The notes: generated by a model from the letters alone, not told the origin. A DNA stretch of 54,195 bases from Ignavibacteriales bacterium CG18_big_fil_WC_8_21_14_2_50_31_20 (GCA_002786785.1 PCUD01000068.1:1-54195), one strand, 5' to 3'. Counted from the first letter of the stretch, positions 42,663 to 51,406 are shown. Numbers and translations are program-made.

Positions 42663-43415
42663 ATGAATTTTTTAGGAATAATTCCAGCTCGTTTCGGTTC
42701 CACAAGATTGGAAGGAAAACCCCTTGCAGATATTTGTGGAAAGCCAATGATACAGCACGTTTATGAACAAGCACAAAAAGCTATTGAAAATGTTTATATA
42801 GCTACTGATGATAAAAGGATAGAAGACGCAGTAAAATCATTTGGTGGAAATGTTGTAATGACTTCCGAAGAACACAATTCTGGCACTAATAGATGTCTTG
42901 AAGCGTACAATATTATTCAGCAAAATTCTAAAATTAAATTTGATGTTGTAGTAAATATTCAAGGTGATGAGCCAATGCTGGTGCCAGACCAAATTTTGGA
43001 ATTAGCTGCATGTTTTAACAATCCAAATACAGAAATTGCTACATTGATTGCTAAAATAACAAAAGCAGAAGATTTAGAAGATTTAACAAACGCATTTGTA
43101 ATTTTTGATAAAAATATGAAATCAATTTATTTTAGCCGCAGTGTAATTCCAGGTGTTAAAGATATTGAAAAATCAGAATGGCTTGGAAAAACGGATTTTT
43201 ATAAACATCTTGGAATGTATGGATACAGACCCAATACTTTAGAAAATATTGCTAAACTTCCTCAATCAAGACTTGAAATAGCAGAAGGTCTTGAACAAAA
43301 CAGATGGATTGAAAATGGTTACCCAATTCATGTTGCAATTTCAAAATATAATAATAGTATGTCCGTTGATACTAAAGCAGATTTGGAAAATATTAGAAAA
43401 ATAATGTGTAAATAG
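42663..43415 (+). CDS. kdsB: CMP-KDO (CMP-Kdo8N) synthetase
   Basis: 250 residues from the ATG at 42663; a longer TTG frame would begin inside a TATCTTTG promoter-like element and is rejected. IIPARFGSTRLEGKPLADICGKPMIQHVYEQA, VVMTSEEHNSGTNRCLEA, NIQGDEPM and GMYGYRPNTL are KdsB motifs. It activates the octulosonate with CTP for transfer to lipid A. Next to kdnA/kdnB it probably uses Kdo8N, as the Shewanella orthologue does; this is inferred from context. Confidence 0.93.
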   Translation: MNFLGIIPARFGSTRLEGKPLADICGKPMIQHVYEQAQKAIENVYIATDDKRIEDAVKSFGGNVVMTSEEHNSGTNRCLEAYNIIQQNSKIKFDVVVNIQGDEPMLVPDQILELAACFNNPNTEIATLIAKITKAEDLEDLTNAFVIFDKNMKSIYFSRSVIPGVKDIEKSEWLGKTDFYKHLGMYGYRPNTLENIAKLPQSRLEIAEGLEQNRWIENGYPIHVAISKYNNSMSVDTKADLENIRKIMCK

Positions 43416-43426
43416 GAAATGGAATT

Positions 43427-44260
43427 ATGAGCTTAAAAAGAGTTAATGTTGGAAATATAGAATGTGGAGCAGATCAATTATTTTTAATTTCTGGTCCATG
43501 CGTTATTGAAGACGAAAGTATAATGATGAAAGTTGCTGAAGAGCTAAAAGAAATTACTGAGCGATTAAATATCCCGTTAATTTATAAATCATCATTTCAA
43601 AAGGACAACAGAAGTTCGGTTGAATACTACAGTGGTCCTGGAATTGAAGAAGGATTAAGAATTCTTGAAAAAGTGAAAAAGGAATTTGGATTTCCATTAC
43701 TTACCGATATTCATTATCCTGACCAAATTAAACCAACTGCCGATGTTGTTGACGTAATTCAAATTCCAGCATATCTAGTTATGCAAACTCATCTTGTTGT
43801 AGAAGCTGCAAAAAGTGGAAGTGTTATTAATTTAAAACATGGACAATTTTTAGCTCCAGAAAATATGATTAAACCAGTTCAAAAAATTGAAGCATCTGGA
43901 AATAACAAAATAATACTTACCGAACGTGGATACACTTTTGGTTATAACGATTTGGTTGTTGATCCACGAAGCTTTTACCATTTAAATGAAACTGGCTATC
44001 CAGTTGTTTTTGATGTTACGCACGCAATAAGAAAATATGGAATTCCTAGTGCGGATCCATCGGGTGGCGCTCGTCAATATTTGCCAGTGCTTGGTAGAGC
44101 AGGTGTGGCTTCGGGAGTTGATGGAATTTTCATTGAAACTCATCCATGCCCAAGCGAAGCACTTTGTGATGCTGCAAGTCAATTAGATATTACTCAGTTG
44201 GAAGAATTCTTGAAGCCACTAATAGAATTGCACAATATAGAAGTTAAATACAGAAAGTAG
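43427..44260 (+). CDS. kdsA: KDO-8-phosphate synthase, metal-dependent type
   Basis: 277 residues. It condenses D-arabinose 5-phosphate with phosphoenolpyruvate. FLISGPCVIEDE carries Cys25 at the position that is Cys in metal-dependent enzymes (Aquifex) and Asn in E. coli, so this is the metallo class. KSSFQKDNRSS, NLKHGQFLAPENM, DVTHAIRKYG, SADPSGGARQYLPVLGRAG and the FIETHP metal site are conserved. It starts 11 nt after kdsB behind GGAA and precedes the transaldolase-CBS gene by 29 nt. Confidence 0.96.
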   Translation: MSLKRVNVGNIECGADQLFLISGPCVIEDESIMMKVAEELKEITERLNIPLIYKSSFQKDNRSSVEYYSGPGIEEGLRILEKVKKEFGFPLLTDIHYPDQIKPTADVVDVIQIPAYLVMQTHLVVEAAKSGSVINLKHGQFLAPENMIKPVQKIEASGNNKIILTERGYTFGYNDLVVDPRSFYHLNETGYPVVFDVTHAIRKYGIPSADPSGGARQYLPVLGRAGVASGVDGIFIETHPCPSEALCDAASQLDITQLEEFLKPLIELHNIEVKYRK

Positions 44261-44289
44261 ATTTTTATAAATAAAACAGAGATGTAATT

Positions 44290-45312
44290 ATGGAATTATA
44301 TTTAGACTCCGCCGATATGGAGGAAATTAAGGAAGCTTTTCAATTAGGTTTTCTTTCAGGATTAACAACTACCCCAACATTTATGCATCGTCATGGAATT
44401 ACTGATATTGATGCGACAATAATTGAACTTTCCAAAATTGTTCCCGTTTTACAAATTGAAGCTCTTGGAGACAGTGCAGAGCAAATAGTTACAGAAGTTT
44501 ATAGACAAGACGCACTCGGACTTGATAAAGAAACCACCGTTTATAAAATTCCAATTTCTCTTGAAGGTGTTAAGGCCTGCAAAATATTAACTGATAAAGG
44601 CTTTAAAGTAAACGTCCATCTTGTTTACACTTTGCAACAAGCATACATGGCAATGGCTGCCGGCGCTACTTATGTTTGTCCATTGGTTGGAAGACTGCAA
44701 GACCAAGGTCACGATGCTCTTTCGCTTGTTGAACAATGCGTTGATGCTGTTAATTATTATGGCTATAAATCTAAAATTATGTTCTCTTCAGTTAGAAACA
44801 TTGAGCATGTTAGAAATGCATTGAACATTGGAGCTCATACTATTACAGCACCTTGGAAAGTAATTCAACAAATGACTAAAAACAATTTAACCGATTTAGG
44901 CACACAACAATTTGTTGAGCATACTCGTTTAATGACTTACAAAATAAAAGATATTTTGGGAACTGATAATCCCACTGCTATTGTTGAAAATACAATTTCG
45001 GAATGCCTGCTTGAAATGACAGTCGGTAAATTTGGTGCAGTTACAATTGTTAACGAAAAAAAAGAAGCCATTGGAATTTTCACAGATGGTGACCTACGCC
45101 GTTTAATTGCTAGCAAAGGTGCTGATGCTGTTAATAAAAAAGTGATTGACACTTTAACTCTTGTTAAACCATTTACTATTGATGAAAATGAATTATTAAA
45201 TGATGCGAATAATATCTTTAAACAGAATCCAATAAATAGCATAGTTGTAACTAGAAAAAATCAAGTTATAGGAATGCTTCACATTCAAGATATTCTTGGG
45301 TTAGAGCGATAA
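44290..45312 (+). CDS. Transaldolase/F6P-aldolase domain fused to KdsD-type CBS pair
   Basis: 340 residues. Residues 1-215 are a transaldolase-family barrel beginning MELYLD as in fructose-6-phosphate aldolase. Asp6, the Schiff-base lysine K86 (VYKIP) and Arg135 are kept. E57 aligns with the transaldolase acid/base Glu. Asn28 of the TTNPS motif is Thr (TTTPT), FSA Thr109 is His110, and FSA Tyr131 is Leu132. Residues 220-340 are two CBS domains with GIFTDGDLRR and GMLHIQDIL, closely resembling the C-terminus of KdsD/KpsF arabinose-5-phosphate isomerase, whose SIS domain is absent. It is last in the operon after kdsA. Reaction unknown; supply or control of arabinose 5-phosphate is my hypothesis. 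Confidence 0.85.
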   Translation: MELYLDSADMEEIKEAFQLGFLSGLTTTPTFMHRHGITDIDATIIELSKIVPVLQIEALGDSAEQIVTEVYRQDALGLDKETTVYKIPISLEGVKACKILTDKGFKVNVHLVYTLQQAYMAMAAGATYVCPLVGRLQDQGHDALSLVEQCVDAVNYYGYKSKIMFSSVRNIEHVRNALNIGAHTITAPWKVIQQMTKNNLTDLGTQQFVEHTRLMTYKIKDILGTDNPTAIVENTISECLLEMTVGKFGAVTIVNEKKEAIGIFTDGDLRRLIASKGADAVNKKVIDTLTLVKPFTIDENELLNDANNIFKQNPINSIVVTRKNQVIGMLHIQDILGLER

Positions 45313-45356
45313 AATATTAGGTTAGAGATTTAAGCAGTAAAATTTAAAACTTTTAT

Positions 45357-45383
45357 AAGACGTTCCGTTGGAACGTCTTTTTT
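45357..45383 (+). terminator. Terminator of the kds operon
   Basis: Stem AAGACGTTCC (45357-45366) with GGAACGTCTT (45370-45379), loop GTT, followed by T-rich sequence. Confidence 0.9.
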
Positions 45384-45388
45384 ATATA

Positions 45389-45427
45389 TAAGAAAAAGGC
45401 TATTCATAAATTGAATAGCCTTTTCTT
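45389..45427. terminator. Bidirectional terminator, chiefly for the TonB receptor
   Basis: Stem GGCTATTCA (45398-45406) with TGAATAGCC (45412-45420). A-run on the left and T-run on the right give U-tracts in both directions. It lies 20 nt past the receptor stop. Confidence 0.85.
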
Positions 45428-45447
45428 AATTCTAAATTAGTTAGAAT

Positions 45448-48400
45448 TTAATTAAACAAATATCTCAAACCAATTTGCATTTGCCATCTTGAAGCAATGC
45501 TTGTGTTATCAATAAATGTTGTTGTCATGACTTTTCCATTAGAAGTTGGGAATGCAAATTCTGGTTCACCCTGAGCATTATAACCAGCAAGAGAAAGTGG
45601 AGATTTATTTTGTGGGAATGATCTAACCCCCCAATCAGAATTAATCATATTACCAACGTTCAAGACATCTAAACTTAGTTGGAAAGCATGTGTATTCTCT
45701 CCAATATTTATAGCAAAGTCTTGCAGAATTCTTAAATCTATTTGGCTAAACCATTCGCCAATAGAACCATTTCTTTCTGCATAATCACCTCTTCTTGTAC
45801 TAAGGTAATCATCTTGTTCAATGTATGAATTTAACTGATTCCAAATCTCCTCTGGGCTTCGTGTATCACTAGCATCTGTTGGAACTAAGTTAATTTCAGA
45901 TGAATTTGCTGGGACATAAATAAGGTCATTATTTTGTCCGATTCCATCTTTATTTACATCACCAGCATATGTATATGAGAATCTTGAACCTGAACCAGTT
46001 TCAAAGAATAGTGATATTGTTGTTGCATAACTTCCACCATAAACAAATTTCCAAGATCCAGCACCAATAAATCTGTGGTCCATCCCCCAATCTGAATAAC
46101 TTAATTTTGGAGTATTATTATTTCCAACAACTGGATTTAATTGGAACGCATCGGCAGCAATTTCGCCAGGGCTACTTGTAATATCTTTTGACTGTGCATA
46201 AGTATAAGCAACCATAGCAAATGCAAATGGTGAGAAGTTTTTTCTTAATTTTGCTGTCATACTATACTGATAACCTTCGTCCGTGTTATCAAGAACAATT
46301 GCTCCAGCATCCATCCAACTTCCTACATCTGTAAAATCATTGATTTTACTTTCTGAACCTTGGTAAACAGCTCTATTATCAGCTCCTTTTAATGTACCAG
46401 TTGGAACATCCATATTGTAGTTTTTGTGAACAACTGCATTAATATCTTTATTATAGATTCCTTCTAAAGTACCAATCATTCCCCATGGTAATTCTTGATC
46501 AATTGCAAAATCTGTTCTCCAAACTTGAGGCCATTTGAAATTTTCAGAAGTCGCATTAATTTGGAAAGTATAAAATGGATCTATTGTTCTGTTTGAGAAT
46601 TGATTTCCAATCCATACAAAACGTAAACGACCTGTAAAGACACCTGTACCACCGCGCAATTGAGTTGATCTATCTCCCTTAACATCATAATTAAAACCAA
46701 TTCTAGGCGATAATAATGGAGTAGCTGAAGGTAAATGACTTACATCAATTTTTACATCATTCCCAAATTCATCTTTAAATGTTTTAGCTTCAATTACTGG
46801 ATTTGCTTCTGGCTTATCAAAATAAGTTGGCATATCCATTCTGATACCGCCAGTAAGTTTAAGTTTATCATTTACTTGCCATTCGTCTTGAGCATAAAGC
46901 GAAACTTGCCCAACACTAAACTCAGCTACTTTGTATGGTTTTGTATTTGAGTTTGCAACATCTGCATTAAAATCGTTGAAATTAGCTGGATCATTTGGAT
47001 TTGTGTGCAATCTAAAATCATCCATTGAAGCAAATGTATAACCTGGATAGTAGAATAAGTTAAAAGAATTCATAAATCCAAATGTTTCCATTGATGCACC
47101 AACAGTTATTATGTGATCATTCATATAGATTGAAAAATCATCAGTAATTTGGAAAACATTTTGATCAAGTATATTATTAGTAGAAAATCTTTCAAGACCG
47201 AATGATGCGTAATTTAATCCGTTTTTATTAATATCAATTGATGGGAAATTTGCACTTTTAGATTCTCTATAATCTCTGAAAGCTGTGTAAGCAACTGTAA
47301 GATGATTGGAATAATTATTACCAAATCTACTTGTTAACTGAGAAACGAAAGAATTTATATCATTATTAATAATATAACTTGTGTTTTCAAAAGGAAGAGA
47401 ATTTAAATTTGGTCCACGTCCACCAGCAGAAATAGCTGGATGAGGAAGTACGTCTCTCCAAGATCTCAAATAATTATAACGGAATGAAAAATCGTGATCT
47501 TGATTTATATTCCAATCAATTTTTGCAAGTAATTTTTCGTTTTCTGTTTTGTGATTGTAATTTTCGTAAGCACCTGTTTCATAACCATAAACATCTTTTA
47601 AAGTTTTTTGGATTTCATCTAAATCAGACGCAGAAACATTTGAAACATTTGCTCCACTTGAACCTGGTTTTGAAGCAAGTAGAGTTGTTGCGGGTTCTTC
47701 TCTTCTTTCCATTTCGGCGTTAACAAAGAAGAATAATTTATTTTCTAATATTGGGCCACCAACTCTAAAACCATATAATCCATAACTTAAATTAGGATTT
47801 TCAAGTTCTAAGTTACCAACTTTTTTCCCAATCATAGATTCATTTCTAATAAAACTATAAACAGAACCTTTAAAAGTATTAGTACCACTTTTTGTCACGG
47901 AATTAATACCCGCACCGGTAAATCCGCCTTGACGAACGTCATAAGGAGCAAGAGTTACTTGAATTTGGTCAATAGCATCTAAACTAACTGGCTGTGCATT
48001 AGTTTGCCCACCTGGAGTAGGGACATCAAGTCCGAATGAGTTATTAAAGATTGAACCATCAAGAGAAAAGTTATTATAATAAGAATTTCTGCCACCAAAA
48101 CTTCCACCACTTGCTTGCGGAGTTAAGCGAGTATAATCTGAAGTACTTCTTGAAATTGTAGGTAATGCATCAATTTCTTTTTTGGAAATGTTTGTGGCTG
48201 CACCTGTTCTATCAGCATTCAAATCATTATCCTGGTGTGAAGATACAACAATTTCTGACAAACCAACTGATTCATCAGAGAGCTTAAATTCTACTCTCAC
48301 ATTTTGCCCAAGAGCTAAAAAAACATCTTCTTTTGTTTGTGCTTGGTAGCCAACAAAAGAGGCGGTAATTTTATAAGGGCCACCAATACGAATATTTTGC

Positions 48401-48612
48401 AAAGTGAATCTACCATTATTTTGTGAAGCAACACCATATTCAACGCCACTAGGAACATGGATTGCAATAATATTTGCAAATGGCAATGGATCATTTTCTT
48501 TATCCGTAACAATTCCGTTCAACGAGGCAGTAGTAACACCTTGTGCAAAAATTGTAGTTGTGAATATAGAAAAGATGAAGATAAGAATAAAAGCAGTGAA
48601 AAGTTTTTGTAT
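45448..48612 (-). CDS. SusC/OmpA-type TonB-dependent outer-membrane receptor, probable ATA start
   Basis: About 1054 residues. After a signal peptide come a carboxypeptidase-like regulatory domain (LNGIVTDKENDPLPFANI, YKITASFVGYQAQ), a plug (GAATNISKKEIDALPTISRSTSDYTRLTPQ, NNFSLDGSIFNNSFG, IDQIQVTLAPYDVRQGGFTGAGINSVTKSGTN) and a long beta-barrel ending MQIGLRYLFN. The first ATG/GTG/TTG in frame (TTG at 48522) would remove the signal peptide. The frame upstream encodes QKLFTAFILIFIFSIF to IFAQ and opens with ATA at 48612-48610, four nt after a near-consensus AAGGAGG, directly preceded in frame by a TAA stop. I take ATA as the start or as a base error for ATG. The ligand is unknown; no SusD is adjacent. 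Confidence 0.85.
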   Translation of the reverse strand: MQKLFTAFILIFIFSIFTTTIFAQGVTTASLNGIVTDKENDPLPFANIIAIHVPSGVEYGVASQNNGRFTLQNIRIGGPYKITASFVGYQAQTKEDVFLALGQNVRVEFKLSDESVGLSEIVVSSHQDNDLNADRTGAATNISKKEIDALPTISRSTSDYTRLTPQASGGSFGGRNSYYNNFSLDGSIFNNSFGLDVPTPGGQTNAQPVSLDAIDQIQVTLAPYDVRQGGFTGAGINSVTKSGTNTFKGSVYSFIRNESMIGKKVGNLELENPNLSYGLYGFRVGGPILENKLFFFVNAEMERREEPATTLLASKPGSSGANVSNVSASDLDEIQKTLKDVYGYETGAYENYNHKTENEKLLAKIDWNINQDHDFSFRYNYLRSWRDVLPHPAISAGGRGPNLNSLPFENTSYIINNDINSFVSQLTSRFGNNYSNHLTVAYTAFRDYRESKSANFPSIDINKNGLNYASFGLERFSTNNILDQNVFQITDDFSIYMNDHIITVGASMETFGFMNSFNLFYYPGYTFASMDDFRLHTNPNDPANFNDFNADVANSNTKPYKVAEFSVGQVSLYAQDEWQVNDKLKLTGGIRMDMPTYFDKPEANPVIEAKTFKDEFGNDVKIDVSHLPSATPLLSPRIGFNYDVKGDRSTQLRGGTGVFTGRLRFVWIGNQFSNRTIDPFYTFQINATSENFKWPQVWRTDFAIDQELPWGMIGTLEGIYNKDINAVVHKNYNMDVPTGTLKGADNRAVYQGSESKINDFTDVGSWMDAGAIVLDNTDEGYQYSMTAKLRKNFSPFAFAMVAYTYAQSKDITSSPGEIAADAFQLNPVVGNNNTPKLSYSDWGMDHRFIGAGSWKFVYGGSYATTISLFFETGSGSRFSYTYAGDVNKDGIGQNNDLIYVPANSSEINLVPTDASDTRSPEEIWNQLNSYIEQDDYLSTRRGDYAERNGSIGEWFSQIDLRILQDFAINIGENTHAFQLSLDVLNVGNMINSDWGVRSFPQNKSPLSLAGYNAQGEPEFAFPTSNGKVMTTTFIDNTSIASRWQMQIGLRYLFN

Positions 48613-48647
48613 AAAACCTCCTTAGCAAATTTAGTGATTTGGGGTTA

Positions 48648-48673
48648 TTATTGTGTAAATTGTTACACAATAA
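48648..48673. promoter_or_regulatory. 26-bp perfect palindrome upstream of the TonB receptor
   Basis: Arms TTATTGTGTAA (48648-48658) and TTACACAATAA (48663-48673) flank ATTG. It is 35 bp upstream of the receptor start and could be an operator for a dimeric regulator or a leader hairpin. It has no adjacent U-tract, and the neighbouring minus-strand gene pstS-like ends elsewhere, so it is not an obvious terminator. Confidence 0.55.
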
Positions 48674-48760
48674 GTAAATGTTGGAATGTAAGATACAAAT
48701 ATTTCTACCAAATGGAATAGATATTTTATCAATTCAGCATTAAGATTTATGTGTTTTTGG

Positions 48761-49600
48761 TTAATAATTTATTTCCCAAAGCGGTACAAATCCTTCTTCT
48801 TTCACTACTTTTTGCCCTTCTGGACTAAGAACCCAATCTATAAATTTTTTGACCTTCCCCGATGGAGATTTGGTTGTAAAAAAATGCAAATACCTTGTTA
48901 ATGGATAACTGTCATTTTTAGCATTTCTTTCATTAGGTTCAATTCCATTTATGGATAATAGTTTAACCCCTTTTGCAAAACCAATGCCTCCAAAGCCAAT
49001 TCCATTTTTGTTCTCTTTAATAAAATCAACAATTTCCTCTGTTGTGGCAAAAGTTTTTGCAGTTTCGCTAAACTCATTATTTGGCAATACCAAATCTTGC
49101 AGAAATTTTCTGGTGCCTGAATCAGAATCGCGTATCGCTAAAATTATTTTCCCCTTTCCAAGATTAAGAGAATCTAAATTGGAATACTGCCCAGTTAAGA
49201 TTTTATTTAGTTCTTCTATAGATAAATTATTTATTGGGCTTTCATAGTTTGCATAAATGCTCATTGCATCTTTGGCAATTAAATAATACATACCAATGCT
49301 GCCGTAATATTCTGCTAAATTTTTGGCTTCTTCAGATGTTAAATTTCTTGAAGCACTACAAATATCTATAGTGCCAGCAAGTAGCTGGTCAATTCCACTT
49401 TTAGTTCCACCGCCAAAAACTTGAAATTTTACATTCGGATTTATTTCAGAAAATCTATTTGCAAGTTTTCTAGTGAGTTGAAACATGGTGTCTGAACCTT
49501 TGATTAAAATTATATCTTCTTTTGCAGAAGGCACCGAGCTGCCACACCCAGCAATATAAAGAGAAAATATTACAATAATTAAATTTATGCTTCGACTCAT
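48761..49600 (-). CDS. pstS: PstS-like phosphate-binding lipoprotein
   Basis: 279 residues. A lipoprotein signal with lipobox IAGC (Cys19) is followed by a periplasmic binding fold: IKGSDTMFQLTRKLANRF, GGGTKSGIDQLLAGTIDICSASR, and RDSDSGTRKF, the phosphate-binding segments of PstS. YLHFFTTKSPSGKVKKFIDWVLSPEGQ is the usual C-terminus. No pstC/A/B genes follow, so it may serve a distant transporter or a sensing role. Its ATG overlaps the stop of the M28 peptidase (ATGA), implying coupled translation. Confidence 0.85.
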   Translation of the reverse strand: MSRSINLIIVIFSLYIAGCGSSVPSAKEDIILIKGSDTMFQLTRKLANRFSEINPNVKFQVFGGGTKSGIDQLLAGTIDICSASRNLTSEEAKNLAEYYGSIGMYYLIAKDAMSIYANYESPINNLSIEELNKILTGQYSNLDSLNLGKGKIILAIRDSDSGTRKFLQDLVLPNNEFSETAKTFATTEEIVDFIKENKNGIGFGGIGFAKGVKLLSINGIEPNERNAKNDSYPLTRYLHFFTTKSPSGKVKKFIDWVLSPEGQKVVKEEGFVPLWEINY

Positions 49601-51204
49601 TTTTTATCTCTCTGATATGGCGATGAGTTATTCCACTCAATTTGGTTTTCACTATTTGCAGTTTCTAATATAAAATCGTATAAAATTTTAATATGCTTTT
49701 TAACAGCTTTATAATTAATTTTTTGAGATAAATCGTCAAATGGTGAATGGTATTTATCCTTAATATAATCCATCCATTTCATTACTGCTGCTTCTCTATT
49801 ATAATTAACATAATCAATTCCATCCGAAATTAATATTGAAGGAATTCCAGCAAGAGCAAATGATAATTGATCTGAATGAAAAAATGATTCGTAGGAATCA
49901 AATTCACTTGGAATTTCATCCACGTTTAATTTGTTTTTTTTAGCAGTTTCCACAAGTATTTTCTTAAGAGAAGAAAACTCAGATCCAATTCCAACAACGG
50001 AATTGAAATCGTCAATAACTGCAAGACCATCAATATTAATATTTGCAACAATTTTTTCTTTAGGAATTGGCGGATGATCAACAAAATAAGATGAGCCGAG
50101 CAATCCTTTTTCCTCACCAGTAACAAAAAGAAAAATTATGGATCTTTTTAGTGATGAATTATTTTCACTAAATAGTTTTGCTAATTCTAACAATGCCGAA
50201 ACTCCAATTGCGTTATCAAAAACTCCATTATATACTGAATCACTTTCAATAGCCAAACCAACACCAAGATGATCATAGTGAGCAGAAATTACAATAAATT
50301 CATCATTCAATTTATTGTCAGTACCTTGCAAATATCCAACAACATTTGGAGCAACAAAATCGCGTCTATCATATTTGGGTTCTAGAAGCAATTTGCTTTC
50401 TAACTCAAAACTCTTCATCTTATTATCTTGAAACATTTCCATTACTGAATTAAAAGAAAATTTAGAACTATTAAAAATAAGTTCGCCTGATTTTGGATTT
50501 AACAAAATGCTCAGCAGCGGTGTAGGCAAATATGCTAATGAAATATCTTCGAAAAAGAATTCTTGATTTAACTTCTCCCAATCTGAATCTAATTGGCAAG
50601 AATATGTAGGAATTTGTATTGTTCCAACAGCTCCCTTAGATAGAGCAATTTTTTGTTTAGTTCCAGCAAAACTATAGTTCGAAGGATATATTCCATTAAA
50701 ATATTCTGGGTTATTAGAACTTGGCTCACCTTCAAAAAACAATACAATTTTTCCAGCAACGTTTACATTTTCATAGTCGTCATAATTAAACTCTGGCGCA
50801 GCTATTCCATATCCAACAAAAACAAGTGATATTGAATTAGGAGCAAACATTCGTCCACCAACGTGGTAAAATTGAAAATCCTTTTTAATCTGAAGTGTAT
50901 CTTTCGTGTTGTTTATAATTATAATTTTAGAATCATCTTTGGGTTTTATACCGTGCATTGGAATATATTGATAGAAAGTATTTTCGTAACCCATAGGCAA
51001 AAGTTCATAATTGTTCGAACAAAGTGCTAAATATTTCGCCGAAAGTTCTCCTCCAATTGTTCCAGTTCCTCTGCCTTCAAACAAATCACTTCCTAAATAA
51101 TTTAAGTGTTTTTTAATTGTTGTTGAATCCTGAGGATAATTTGCTTGGGGAACAATTATCATTGCCAGTAGGAATAAAAATATTTTATTGTAACATTTTA
51201 TCAA
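49597..51204 (-). CDS. Secreted M28 family aminopeptidase with PA-like insert
   Basis: About 535 residues. Zinc motifs of M28 are complete: AHYDHLG (H309, D311), the bridging Asp in VFDNAIGVSALLEL, EE in VTGEEKGLLGS, Asp in NINIDG, and the last His in KDKYHSPFDD. A PA-like region (about 110-220, VFVGYGIAAPEFNYDDYENVNVAGKIVLFFEGEPS) is inserted before them. No in-frame ATG precedes the signal peptide. TTG at 51204 gives a normal one (IKCYNKIFLFLLAMIIVPQ); TTG at 51258 would add 18 residues without a ribosome site. It overlaps the PstS-like gene by ATGA. Confidence 0.82.
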   Translation of the reverse strand: MIKCYNKIFLFLLAMIIVPQANYPQDSTTIKKHLNYLGSDLFEGRGTGTIGGELSAKYLALCSNNYELLPMGYENTFYQYIPMHGIKPKDDSKIIIINNTKDTLQIKKDFQFYHVGGRMFAPNSISLVFVGYGIAAPEFNYDDYENVNVAGKIVLFFEGEPSSNNPEYFNGIYPSNYSFAGTKQKIALSKGAVGTIQIPTYSCQLDSDWEKLNQEFFFEDISLAYLPTPLLSILLNPKSGELIFNSSKFSFNSVMEMFQDNKMKSFELESKLLLEPKYDRRDFVAPNVVGYLQGTDNKLNDEFIVISAHYDHLGVGLAIESDSVYNGVFDNAIGVSALLELAKLFSENNSSLKRSIIFLFVTGEEKGLLGSSYFVDHPPIPKEKIVANINIDGLAVIDDFNSVVGIGSEFSSLKKILVETAKKNKLNVDEIPSEFDSYESFFHSDQLSFALAGIPSILISDGIDYVNYNREAAVMKWMDYIKDKYHSPFDDLSQKINYKAVKKHIKILYDFILETANSENQIEWNNSSPYQRDKK

Positions 51205-51406
51205 AACAATTCCATATAAATATAAAGCACTTTGGTAAATTACATATTTTTTTATCAAAAGCTAAACTATTGATTCTTATCCGAGAGTCTTAACAATTAA
51301 TTAATACTTTATTAACACCAACTTAACGTGTCTTAATAATTATTTGTTGAGTTTACATAATGGAATTTTATGTTTTTGTCAAACGATAATGCATGGAGAG
51401 AAATAG

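Noticed and set aside
45448-48522. TonB receptor starting at TTG 48522.
   Set aside because: This start has no ribosome site and removes the signal peptide that is clearly encoded upstream in the same frame.
48522-48624. Frameshift as the explanation for the missing receptor start codon.
   Set aside because: The signal peptide is in the same frame as the mature protein and the other two frames offer no ATG after the Shine-Dalgarno site.
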